NCBI GenBank assembly: GCA_002697505.1
Contig: NZWA01000010.1
Span: 1-11,454, forward strand
DNA length: 11,454 bases
Source: Flavobacteriales bacterium
Lineage (GTDB): Bacteria; Bacteroidota; Bacteroidia; Flavobacteriales; BACL11
Direction of reading: 5' to 3'
The position numbers and the translations under genes are program-made. The notes beneath the pieces are model-generated. The model ran no database searches, was not told where the DNA came from, and was given only the letters and a program-made list of their open reading frames with translations. Numbering within the stretch: the stretch's first letter is position 1; every line of letters starts with the position of its first letter. Positions 1 through 6,194 of this stretch are shown piece by piece.

Positions 1-242
1 CCATCAAACACTATGAATTGGTTTCAATGTTGAATGTTAGAATACAACAATTCCAACAAGTACTATCTTTCTAATAGTACTACATTAATACATGTGATAT
101 TTCCGTGAGTATATTCGATTTAATACACTTAACCCAAATCTATGGGGGAGTTGTCGAGTAGTAAATTAATCTTATACAAAATAAATTTCTTTAAGTAAGG
201 TGTTTATAATCTCATTCATTATTATTTTTGTAAATGATATAT
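1..242. other. Upstream region of the photolyase gene, no certain gene
   Basis: No gene can be supported here. On the + strand, frame 3 is open from the window edge to a TAA at 72-74 and would give about 23 residues ending VLSF. This could be the C-terminus of a gene that begins outside the window, but it is too short to judge. A perfect 8-bp inverted repeat (AGTACTAT at 59-66, ATAGTACT at 74-81, 7-nt loop) straddles that stop and could be a weak hairpin. It has no T-run, so I do not call it a terminator. Further on, TTATACAAAATAAATT (172-187) matches a sequence near 2178. TATTTTTG at 223-230 fits the Bacteroidota -7 consensus but has no convincing -33 partner and would leave a leader of only a few bases. 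Confidence 0.4.
172..187. promoter_or_regulatory. TTATACAAAATAAATT word, possible regulatory half-site
   Basis: This 16-nt word occurs again, identically, at 2178-2193. Here it lies 71 bases before the chosen photolyase start; there it lies 67 bases before a possible small ORF. It contains TTATACAAA, the reverse complement of the TTTGTATAA motif also found at 2153, 10226 and 10993. No good left arm at the same spacing is present here: TTGT at 151 is only a partial match. A role as a transcription factor half-site is inference, because AT-rich 16-mers can recur by chance in such a genome. Confidence 0.3.
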
Positions 243-1721
243 ATGGAAACTATAAATATAATTTTTCCAAACCAATTATTTGAAAAATCTGTGCTTCTTA
301 ATTCAGAATATTCACATTATTTGATTGAAGAGCATCTTTTTTTCAAGCAGTATAATTTTCACAAACAAAAAATTTATTTTCACAGGTGTTCAATGAAAAA
401 TTACTTTGATTATCTGCAATCTAAACAACTAAAAACATTTTATATCAATTCTTTCGAAAAAACATCAGATATTAGATGTTTTATTGATAGTATCAATACT
501 GAAAAAATTAAAAAAATTGTTTGTTTAAATCCAGAGGATAATTATTTAGAAAGAAGGATAAAAATAACTTGTGAGGAGAAGGGGTTAAAATATAAATTTT
601 ATGATAATCCTGCTTTTATAAATACCAGAGAAAATTTAAAAGGATTTTTCAGAACAGAGAAAAAAAAACTCTTTCAAACATCATTTTATAAGTCTGAAAG
701 GATTAGATTAAAAATTCTTCTTGACAAAAATCAAGATCCATTAGGTGGTAAGTGGACATATGATGATATGAATAGAGAAAAATATCCAAAAAATAAACAA
801 ACACCAGAAATAAAAGTTTCCAAAAAAACAAGTAATCACGAAGAAGCAAGTTCTTATGTTTTGAAATATTATAAAAATAATAATGGTCTAGTTAATAATG
901 AATTTATTTACCCAACAAATTTTACAACAGCTAAAAGATGGATTCAAGAATTTTTACAAAATAGATTTGATGAGTTTGGGCCATACGAGGATGCTATTTT
1001 GAAAGAAGAGTCAATTATTAACCATAGTGTACTCTCACCACTGATTAATTCTGGCTTGATTACACCAGATTATGTTATAAAATCTATTATAGAATTTTAT
1101 GAAAAAAATAATATTAGGTTAAACTCATGTGAAGGTCTAATTCGTCAAATTATTGGATGGAGAGAGTTTATTCGTGGAGTATATGTTTGTAAAGGAGTAG
1201 AGGAGAGGACAAAAAACTTTTGGAATTTTAATAGAGAAATACCAAAATCATTTTATAATGCAACCACTGGTATTGAACCAGTAGATGATACAATTAATAA
1301 AATCAACTCTTCTGGATATGCCAATCATATTGAGAGACTAATGATAATTGGAAATTTTATGCTGCTTTGTGAATTTCATCCAGATCAAGTATATCGCTGG
1401 TTCATGGAACTGTTTATCGATTCTTATGACTGGGTGATGGTCCCTAACGTATATGGCATGAGTCAATTTGCTGACGGCGGTTTAATGTCTACTAAACCAT
1501 ATATAAGCAGTAGTAATTATATATTAAAGATGAGCAATTATAAAAAAGGTGCTTGGTGTGAAATTTGGGATGCACTTTTTTGGAATTTTATGAACAATCA
1601 ACGAGATTTTTTTTCAAAAAATCCCAGAATGAGAATGTTAATAAACAGTTTTGATAAGATGAACGCTACAAAAAGAGAAAGCCATTTACTGAAGGCTGAC
1701 CAATTTTTAAACAGTTTATAA
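243..1721 (+). CDS. PhrB-type photolyase/cryptochrome family protein, most iron-sulfur ligands missing
   Basis: This 492-aa protein belongs to the bacterial (6-4) photolyase/cryptochrome lineage (PF04244, COG3046), whose characterised members carry FAD, a lumazine antenna and a 4Fe-4S cluster and repair UV lesions with light. An N-terminal Rossmann-like domain (about 1-140) is followed by the helical FAD domain. Recognisable blocks include GLIRQIIGWREFIRGVY (298-314), YANHIERLMIIGNF (359-372), FIDSYDWVMVPNVYGMSQFADGG (391-413, FAD pocket) and the KPYISSSNYILKMS segment. Family members usually have a loop with a CxxC and a third Cys after MSDY; here the loop is shortened to YKKGAW and only C439 remains. 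The fourth ligand position, before the YANHIER helix, is Val/Asp (around 347). The His-His pair of PhrB is Asn361-His362. Length is near normal, so this is not a truncation. An ATG at 234 would add three residues; I chose 243 because the family typically begins just before INIIFP. Lesion repair is likely but a purely sensory role is possible. Confidence 0.88.
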   Translation: METINIIFPNQLFEKSVLLNSEYSHYLIEEHLFFKQYNFHKQKIYFHRCSMKNYFDYLQSKQLKTFYINSFEKTSDIRCFIDSINTEKIKKIVCLNPEDNYLERRIKITCEEKGLKYKFYDNPAFINTRENLKGFFRTEKKKLFQTSFYKSERIRLKILLDKNQDPLGGKWTYDDMNREKYPKNKQTPEIKVSKKTSNHEEASSYVLKYYKNNNGLVNNEFIYPTNFTTAKRWIQEFLQNRFDEFGPYEDAILKEESIINHSVLSPLINSGLITPDYVIKSIIEFYEKNNIRLNSCEGLIRQIIGWREFIRGVYVCKGVEERTKNFWNFNREIPKSFYNATTGIEPVDDTINKINSSGYANHIERLMIIGNFMLLCEFHPDQVYRWFMELFIDSYDWVMVPNVYGMSQFADGGLMSTKPYISSSNYILKMSNYKKGAWCEIWDALFWNFMNNQRDFFSKNPRMRMLINSFDKMNATKRESHLLKADQFLNSL

Positions 1722-1729
1722 ATAAATAC

Positions 1730-1754
1730 TGATTTAAAGATAAGTTTTAAATCA
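1730..1754. terminator. Hairpin between convergent genes, probable bidirectional terminator
   Basis: A perfect 9-bp inverted repeat, TGATTTAAA (1730-1738) and TTTAAATCA (1746-1754), encloses a 7-nt loop. It sits between the photolyase stop (1721) and the end of a small ORF on the opposite strand (1778). The stem is almost all A-T and neither side has a long T-run, so it would be a weak terminator at best. Its position between convergent genes is the main support. Confidence 0.5.
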
Positions 1755-1777
1755 AAACATCTTATTGTAAATATAAT

Positions 1778-1924
1778 TTACTCGTTTTTGGAATGATCAT
1801 TTTTTTTATCGGCAATCATATCTTCATTTTGTGTAGTGTTTGCCCAATTAATCATATATAGTAATCCAAATAGATAGAACAAAAATATAATACCACCAAT
1901 AATAAACATACTTGTGCTTAACAT
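1778..1924 (-). CDS. Small single-pass membrane protein, second gene of a bicistron
   Basis: This 48-residue ORF has ATG at 1924-1922 and TAA at 1780-1778. It begins MLSTSMFIIGGIIFLFYLFG and has one clear hydrophobic segment (about 5-26), then a polar tail rich in Asp, Asn and Lys ending SKNE. Its start lies two bases after the stop of the upstream 65-aa ORF on the same strand, which points to coupled translation. I do not recognise the family. The layout of a short N-terminus, one membrane helix and a charged tail resembles accessory subunits of membrane complexes, but no large partner is encoded next to it. Support comes from coupling, the clean hydrophobic pattern and the convergent hairpin just beyond its stop. 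Confidence 0.6.
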   Translation of the reverse strand: MLSTSMFIIGGIIFLFYLFGLLYMINWANTTQNEDMIADKKNDHSKNE

Positions 1925-1926
1925 AT

Positions 1927-2124
1927 CTATTGTTTTTTTATGTCATTTCTACGTTGTCGAATAGCTATTGCAAATAATAATATTGTTGCTGGCCAATGTG
2001 CTGAATATTGTGCCTCCTCTGTATATCCAAAAAGACCAAGTGAAACAGAATATATCAAGCAGATAAATGCTAATATCACAGGATAATAAATTTGAATAAA
2101 ATTTACTATTTTATTTTTTTTCAT
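1927..2124 (-). CDS. Small membrane protein with two predicted helices, first gene of a bicistron
   Basis: This 65-residue protein begins MKKNKIVNFIQIYYP. A first hydrophobic segment covers about 9-33; a second, beginning near AHWPATILLFAIAI, covers about 42-56. A basic C-terminus (RQRRNDIKKQ) suggests the end lies in the cytoplasm. I do not recognise the family. A well-formed promoter lies 14 bases upstream of the start codon (TTG, 20-nt spacer, TATTTTTG), which supports a real transcribed gene. Its stop is two bases before the next small ORF, so the two are probably co-expressed. A perfect dyad (2153-2186) overlaps the promoter, so expression may be regulated. Confidence 0.65.
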   Translation of the reverse strand: MKKNKIVNFIQIYYPVILAFICLIYSVSLGLFGYTEEAQYSAHWPATILLFAIAIRQRRNDIKKQ

Positions 2125-2138
2125 TTAAATATTTTTTA

Positions 2139-2169
2139 CAAAAATACATAAATTTGTATAACTTTGCAA
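2139..2169 (-). promoter_or_regulatory. Bacteroidota-type promoter for the small-membrane-protein bicistron
   Basis: On the minus strand, TTG (complement of 2167-2169) is followed by a 20-nt spacer and TATTTTTG (complement of 2139-2146). This fits the -33/-7 pattern TTG-N19-23-TAnnTTTG of the Bacteroidota primary sigma factor. The -7 box ends 14 bases before the ATG at 2124. Confidence 0.6.
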
Positions 2170-2186
2170 TATAATAGTTATACAAA
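2153..2186. promoter_or_regulatory. Operator-like dyad TTTGTATAAC-N14-GTTATACAAA
   Basis: TTTGTATAAC (2153-2162) and GTTATACAAA (2177-2186) form a perfect 10-bp inverted repeat with a 14-nt spacer. The left arm lies between the -33 and -7 boxes of the minus-strand promoter and the -33 box lies in the spacer, so a bound protein would be expected to block that promoter. The 34-bp span and TGTATA core are reminiscent of sites bound by MerR-type dimers, but that assignment is inference. A TAACTTTG box (2159-2166) reads the other way, so the site could also serve a + strand transcript. Confidence 0.45.
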
Positions 2187-2244
2187 ATAAATTATAATAC
2201 TATTATTATTTTCATTTTTCAACTCTGATTTATTTCACAATATA

Positions 2245-2400
2245 ATGAGAAATTCAGCATTTATAATTTCAACAATATTAATTAGAGTTTCATTTATGAC
2301 TGAGGGACTAAACAATGTAATTCTTATAATTATTTCTGTATTATTTGGTCTTACTATTCAATTGATATACAATGAGTGTGAAAAGAGAAAATTATTTTAA
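2245..2400 (+). CDS. Possible small membrane protein ORF
   Basis: An ATG at 2245 opens 51 codons ending in TAA at 2398-2400. The protein would begin MRNSAFIISTILIRVSF and carry two hydrophobic stretches (about 5-17 and 24-43) before a polar basic end (NECEKRKLF). I do not recognise it. In its favour, it fills an otherwise empty gap, has a membrane-protein-like pattern, and has TAnnTTTG boxes at 2149-2156 and 2159-2166. Against it, there is no -33 box or ribosome binding site, it is short, and AT-rich DNA encodes hydrophobic residues by chance. Confidence 0.33.
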   Translation: MRNSAFIISTILIRVSFMTEGLNNVILIIISVLFGLTIQLIYNECEKRKLF

Positions 2401-2427
2401 AGATACTTTTTTAATAGACAATAAAAT

Positions 2428-3915
2428 TTAATTATTGTTAATTGCTGTTTTAATAAATTCATCATTTTTAGCCTGCAAAAGATAATACATGTCATCTCCC
2501 CAAATATTTTGAGCTGTTTTGGAAATCAAGAAATTTCGTAGAAATTGTTTTTCTTTTTCACCAATACCATTAATATAATTTGGCTTGTATTTCATATCTA
2601 AAAATAACAAAAAATTAGAGTAAAATTTATTTTCATTTATATTTAAAAAATCCTCTTTGGAAATATTTATTTCTCGAAATTTGATGCTTTCATCAAGGCA
2701 AAACTCGTTAATCAAACCTAAACTAATTAACTCATTTAATTTCAAATAATTTAAGTTAGAATCTACCTCAATTATTATATCAGGATTGATGCCACCACTT
2801 GCATACACCTCTCTGCCAGATTTTGTTTTATAAACGGTTGAGTCAAAAACTTCTTCAACTAAATTATTTTTTTTATACGGTTTTTGTATGCATCTTCCTG
2901 AAGGGGTATAATATCTTTGGGTAGTAATTCTTAAAACAGAATTATCATTTAATTTAATTTGTTCTTGTACTAATCCTTTTCCAAAAGATCTCCTACCAAT
3001 AATTGTTCCTCTATCATTATCTTGAACAGCTCCAGCAATAATTTCAGATGCAGAAGCAGATCCTTCATCAATTAATATTACAAGATCAGTGTTTGTTAAA
3101 GAACCATTTTTAGTGGAATATATTTCATCTTTAGCTCTTTTGTTGCCTTGTGTGTACACAATTAACTGATTTGCATTTAACAAATCATCACAAATATTAA
3201 TTGCAACACCTAAATATCCACCTGGATTATTTCTTAAATCTAATATTAGTTTTTTCATTCCTCTTGTTAATAAATTTTCAACGCCTAAACTAAATTCTTC
3301 GTATGTAGTTGCAGCAAATCTGTTTAATTTAATGTATCCAATGTTATTATCTAACATAATTGAGGCGTCAACACTTTTTAAAGGAATATCATCTCTTATA
3401 ATATTATAACTAATCAGCTTATTATTTCCTTTCCTATGAATCTCAACATTTACTGAGCTACCCTTTTTACCTCTTAACTTCTTAATTACATCTTCATTTT
3501 TTATTTTAACATTTGCAACGAGCTCCTTTTCTACATATACAATTTTATCTCCAGATAATATTCCTAATTTTTCAGATGGACCACCTGCTATTGGCGCCAC
3601 AACAACTATTGTGTCATTGATGATGCTAAACTGCACTCCGATACCGCTAAAACTTCCTTGCATGTCTTCTTTTACCGCATTAAATTTCTCTGCATCAATA
3701 TAAGAAGAGTGAGGATCAAGGTTAAGTAATATATCATTTATAGAACTTTCGTGCAGCGAATTAAAATTTATAGAGTCTACATAATTTTTTTCAATAATCT
3801 TTAATATTGACTCAATTTTACTTTTTTTTTGATCGCTTGAGAACCAATCACTGATAAGTACACCTAAAATTATGAATAAGGTATATTTTAAAATTTCTAA
3901 AAGATTTTTTTTCAT
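2428..3915 (-). CDS. ctpA: S41 family C-terminal processing peptidase (CtpA/Prc-like)
   Basis: This 495-aa periplasmic serine protease cuts proteins near their C-termini. An N-terminal membrane anchor or uncleaved signal (about 8-24, LEILKYTLFIILGVLISDWF) precedes a helical region. A PDZ domain follows (about 88-165, with GSFSGIGVQF and GDKIVYVEK), then the S41 catalytic domain (about 190-345). The Ser/Lys dyad is S288 in GSASASE and K313 in SFGKGLVQ, 25 residues apart as in CtpB and the plant D1 protease, with Q317 four residues later. RYYTPSGRCIQ (334-344) is a further hallmark. The tail after about 380 is less conserved and probably helical. It starts 8 bases after the dCMP deaminase stop and is very likely co-transcribed with it. 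No strong terminator is visible downstream. Its substrate cannot be read from the sequence. Confidence 0.95.
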   Translation of the reverse strand: MKKNLLEILKYTLFIILGVLISDWFSSDQKKSKIESILKIIEKNYVDSINFNSLHESSINDILLNLDPHSSYIDAEKFNAVKEDMQGSFSGIGVQFSIINDTIVVVAPIAGGPSEKLGILSGDKIVYVEKELVANVKIKNEDVIKKLRGKKGSSVNVEIHRKGNNKLISYNIIRDDIPLKSVDASIMLDNNIGYIKLNRFAATTYEEFSLGVENLLTRGMKKLILDLRNNPGGYLGVAINICDDLLNANQLIVYTQGNKRAKDEIYSTKNGSLTNTDLVILIDEGSASASEIIAGAVQDNDRGTIIGRRSFGKGLVQEQIKLNDNSVLRITTQRYYTPSGRCIQKPYKKNNLVEEVFDSTVYKTKSGREVYASGGINPDIIIEVDSNLNYLKLNELISLGLINEFCLDESIKFREINISKEDFLNINENKFYSNFLLFLDMKYKPNYINGIGEKEKQFLRNFLISKTAQNIWGDDMYYLLQAKNDEFIKTAINNN

Positions 3916-3923
3916 AAATAAAA

Positions 3924-4346
3924 TTATACTACAATCTGTTTAACTTCAACGCCAGATTTTTTTAAAAAACTTATGCCAGAAGTATCTTTATATTTTTTAA
4001 TATAAACAACTCTATTAATACCTGATTGTAAAATTAATTTACTACAATCTTTACACGGAGACATTGTCAAATATAAACAAGCATTTTGACAATTATGATT
4101 TGATTTTGCAGTTTTAAGAATAGCGTTTGCTTCTGCGTGTAGTACATACCAATGTGTTTGATTATTTTCATCTTCACATTCGTTTGGAAAGCCCGAAGGA
4201 GTTCCGTTATAGCCATCAGAAATTATCATTTGATTTTTAACGATTAAGGCACCTACTTTTCTTCTATTACAATGAGATAAATTCGCCCATTCTTTTGCCA
4301 TTTTAAGATAGGCAACATCGTATTTATATTGCTTAGATTTTTCCAT
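3924..4346 (-). CDS. dCMP deaminase (ComEB-type cytidine/deoxycytidylate deaminase)
   Basis: This 140-aa zinc enzyme of the cytidine deaminase superfamily converts dCMP to dUMP, feeding dTMP synthesis. Zinc-site residues are visible: H70-A-E72 (HAEANAI, E72 as proton shuttle) and PCKDC (97-101) with C98 and C101. NRRKVGALIV and SDGYNGTPSGF are typical of the dCMP branch rather than tRNA or guanine deaminases. I chose ATG at 4346, which gives the usual N-terminal length before the KYDVAYLKMA block; ATG at 4355 would add MKF. The frame stays open upstream, but there it is only the tRNA-Leu gene read as protein (MAELVDALV...). The gene lies directly behind that tRNA and 8 bases before ctpA, so its mRNA probably derives from the tRNA precursor transcript. 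Confidence 0.93.
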   Translation of the reverse strand: MEKSKQYKYDVAYLKMAKEWANLSHCNRRKVGALIVKNQMIISDGYNGTPSGFPNECEDENNQTHWYVLHAEANAILKTAKSNHNCQNACLYLTMSPCKDCSKLILQSGINRVVYIKKYKDTSGISFLKKSGVEVKQIVV

Positions 4347-4357
4347 AAATTTCATTG

Positions 4358-4439
4358 TACCCAGAGCCGGGGTCGAACCGGCACGAGTTTCCTCATTGGT
4401 GTTTGAGACCAACGCGTCTACCAATTCCGCCATCTGGGC
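4358..4439 (-). tRNA. tRNA-Leu (anticodon CAA)
   Basis: The cloverleaf reads, on the minus strand, acceptor GCCCAGA/TCTGGGT (G1-U72 wobble), D arm GCGGAATTGGTAGACGC, anticodon stem TTGGT/ACCAA with loop CTCAAAC (anticodon CAA), a long variable arm typical of class II tRNAs, T arm GCCGG-TTCGACC-CCGGC, and discriminator A at 4358. CCA is not encoded. It decodes UUG. It is the first gene of the unit that continues into dCMP deaminase and ctpA, and no terminator separates them. Confidence 0.97.
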
Positions 4440-4450
4440 TATTAAAAGTA

Positions 4451-4480
4451 CAAAAATAGAAGTTTGATTTCATTTACAAA
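4451..4480 (-). promoter_or_regulatory. Promoter of the tRNA-Leu/dCMP deaminase/ctpA unit
   Basis: On the minus strand, TTTG (complement of 4477-4480), an 18-nt spacer and TATTTTTG (complement of 4451-4458) give a near-ideal Bacteroidota promoter. The -7 box ends 11 bases before the first base of the tRNA, a normal distance for a short 5' leader. Confidence 0.75.
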
Positions 4481-4502
4481 CGTATTTTGTAAAAAATGAA
4501 AT
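4467..4502. repeat. Imperfect inverted repeat between divergent units
   Basis: ATTTCATTTACAAA (4467-4480) is mirrored by TTTGTAAAAAATGAAAT (4486-4502) with a 3-nt bulge and a short loop. It lies between the divergent tRNA-Leu and PRPP synthetase transcripts and includes the -33 box of the tRNA promoter in its left arm. It could be an operator or simply an AT-rich coincidence; there is no T-run for termination in either direction. Confidence 0.35.
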
Positions 4503-4531
4503 TTTAATCTGTTTTAATATGCCTAAATATG

Positions 4532-4539
4532 TATATTTG
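4532..4539 (+). promoter_or_regulatory. -7 box of the PRPP synthetase operon promoter
   Basis: TATATTTG fits TAnnTTTG exactly and lies 19 bases before the ATG at 4559. The expected -33 region (around 4509-4514) reads CTGTTTT, a poor TTTG match. The box is therefore credible mainly from position. Confidence 0.45.
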
Positions 4540-4558
4540 CCGACCTTTTGTAGTACTC

Positions 4559-5491
4559 ATGAATAATGAAATTAAATTTTTTGCAGGAAGAAATTCTAAG
4601 CTATTAGCCGAAAATATAGCAAACTCTTATGGAACAAAACTTAGTGACTCTTCGGTCATTGATTTTTCAGATGGAGAGTTTGAACCATCATTTAATGAAA
4701 CAGTAAGAGGTTCTCATGTTTTTTTGGTACAATCTACTCCTCCTCCGTCAGAAAATTTAATGGAGTTATTGCTAATGATTGATGCCGCAAAAAGGGCATC
4801 AGCCTATAAAATTATAGCTGTTATTCCTTATTTTGGCTATGCAAGACAGGATAAAAAAGGAAAACCTAGAGTTCCAATTGCTGCCAAGCTAGTAGCAAAT
4901 CTACTTACTGCCGCTGGAGTTGATAGAATTATGACTATGGATTTGCATGCCGACCAAATACAAGGTTTTTTTGAAGTACCTGTTGATCATCTTTATGCAT
5001 CTACACTATTCATCCCTCATATAAAATCGTTAAATTTGAAAAACTTGGTTATTGCATCACCAGATATGGGAGGATCTAGACGTGCGAACAACTATGCAAA
5101 GTTTTTAAATTCAGAAGTTGTAATATGCTATAAGCATAGGGAGAAAGCGAATAAAATTGCAAAAATGTTAATTATTGGAGATGTAAAAGGAAAAGACGTG
5201 ATAATTGTGGATGATATGGTTGATACTGCAGGAACATTGACAAAAGCTGCAGATTTAATGATTGAGCAGGGAGCAAATAGTGTAAGAGCATGTTGTACAC
5301 ATGGAATATTTTCATCTAATGCTTATGAAAAAATTGACAAGTCCAGTTTAGTTGAAGTTTTTACAACTAATACAATTCCAAAAAATCACAAATCAAAAAA
5401 AATAAACGAACTTTTAGTATATGATCTTTTTGCGGATACAATTAAAGGTGTAGTTGATAATAGATCAATATCAAAAAACTTTATTTGTTAA
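4559..5491 (+). CDS. prs: Ribose-phosphate pyrophosphokinase (PRPP synthetase)
   Basis: This 310-aa cytosolic enzyme makes PRPP from ribose 5-phosphate and ATP for purine, pyrimidine, histidine and NAD synthesis. It has two phosphoribosyltransferase-type domains. Visible signatures are SDGE (37-40), PYFGYARQDKK (90-100, ATP-site loop), MDLHADQIQGFF (127-138, metal/ATP signature), SPDMGGSRRA (167-176) and the PRPP-binding loop VDDMVDTAGT (217-226). Length is normal for class I enzymes. The frame is open 10 codons further upstream (4529), but that would place the start within the -7 box; MNNEIKFFAGRNS matches the usual N-terminus. It heads an operon with L25 (28-nt gap) and peptidyl-tRNA hydrolase. 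No Shine-Dalgarno sequence is visible. Confidence 0.96.
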   Translation: MNNEIKFFAGRNSKLLAENIANSYGTKLSDSSVIDFSDGEFEPSFNETVRGSHVFLVQSTPPPSENLMELLLMIDAAKRASAYKIIAVIPYFGYARQDKKGKPRVPIAAKLVANLLTAAGVDRIMTMDLHADQIQGFFEVPVDHLYASTLFIPHIKSLNLKNLVIASPDMGGSRRANNYAKFLNSEVVICYKHREKANKIAKMLIIGDVKGKDVIIVDDMVDTAGTLTKAADLMIEQGANSVRACCTHGIFSSNAYEKIDKSSLVEVFTTNTIPKNHKSKKINELLVYDLFADTIKGVVDNRSISKNFIC

Positions 5492-5519
5492 ATTAATATA
5501 AATTATAAATTACTTAAGT

Positions 5520-6194
5520 ATGAAAACACTAGCAATTAACGTTAAAGAAAGAGAAAAATCTGGTAAATCTAATACCAGAGCGTTAAGAAATCAGGGTAAT
5601 GTACCATGTGTACTTTACGGGGGAGAAAAGCAAGTGGTTTTCTATGCTCATGAAAATGAATTTAGAAAGCTGGTTTATACTCCTGATATTTTTGTTGTAG
5701 AACTAAATTTTGAAAACAAAAAAATTAATGCAATTATGCAGGATATTCAGTTTCATCCTGTTTCAGAAAAAATTCTTCACATAGATTTTTTAGAAGTATT
5801 TGATGACAAACCAGTTATTGTATCAATACCGGTTAAGTTACAAGGAATTCCATTAGGAGTAAGAAATGGTGGTAATTTAATGTTTAGAAGAAATAAAATT
5901 ATCACAAAGGGATTGGTATCTAAATTACCAGATGCAATCGAGTTAAATGTAGAAAGCTTAGCAATTGGAATGTTTATTTATATAAAAGATATAAATATTG
6001 ATGGGTGTCAATTTTTAGCTCCTGAAAATTCTGTTGTTGTTGGAGTTAAAACAGCAAGAAATGTTATTGAAGAAGCAAGTTCAGATGATGAAAGTGAAGA
6101 ATCTGAAGATTCTAATGACAAGGATGAAGCAGCTAAAGATAACAATGAAACAAAAGAGGAAAGTTCAGGTGATTCAGAAAAATCTTCTGAATGA
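5520..6194 (+). CDS. rplY: 50S ribosomal protein L25/general stress protein Ctc
   Basis: This 224-aa two-domain L25 (Ctc/TL5 type) binds 5S rRNA in the large subunit. The 5S-binding domain (about 4-92) includes KEREKSGKSNTRALRNQGNVPCVLYGG, and IQFHPVSEKILHIDF leads into the beta-rich TL5 domain (about 97-180, VSIPVKLQGIPLGVRNGG). From about residue 184 comes a 40-residue low-complexity tail of Glu, Asp, Ser and Lys, longer than the domain needs and probably disordered. It starts 28 bases after prs with no ribosome binding site, and its stop overlaps the pth start (ATGA at 6191-6194). The L25-pth pairing is common in bacteria and suits their shared role in translation. Confidence 0.95.
   Translation: MKTLAINVKEREKSGKSNTRALRNQGNVPCVLYGGEKQVVFYAHENEFRKLVYTPDIFVVELNFENKKINAIMQDIQFHPVSEKILHIDFLEVFDDKPVIVSIPVKLQGIPLGVRNGGNLMFRRNKIITKGLVSKLPDAIELNVESLAIGMFIYIKDINIDGCQFLAPENSVVVGVKTARNVIEEASSDDESEESEDSNDKDEAAKDNNETKEESSGDSEKSSE

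Noticed and set aside
59..81. AGTACTAT hairpin as a terminator of an upstream gene
   Set aside because: The stem is clean but there is no T-run, and the upstream gene itself is not established.
223..230. TATTTTTG as the photolyase promoter
   Set aside because: There is no -33 partner at a usable distance and the leader would be only a few bases.
2419..2437. CAATAA...TTATTG repeat at the ctpA stop as a terminator
   Set aside because: Only a 6-bp A-T-rich stem overlapping the stop codon, too weak to call.
4347..4433. N-terminal extension of the dCMP deaminase beginning MAELVDALV
   Set aside because: These bases are the tRNA-Leu gene translated in frame; a well-known misannotation. The deaminase starts at 4346 (or 4355).
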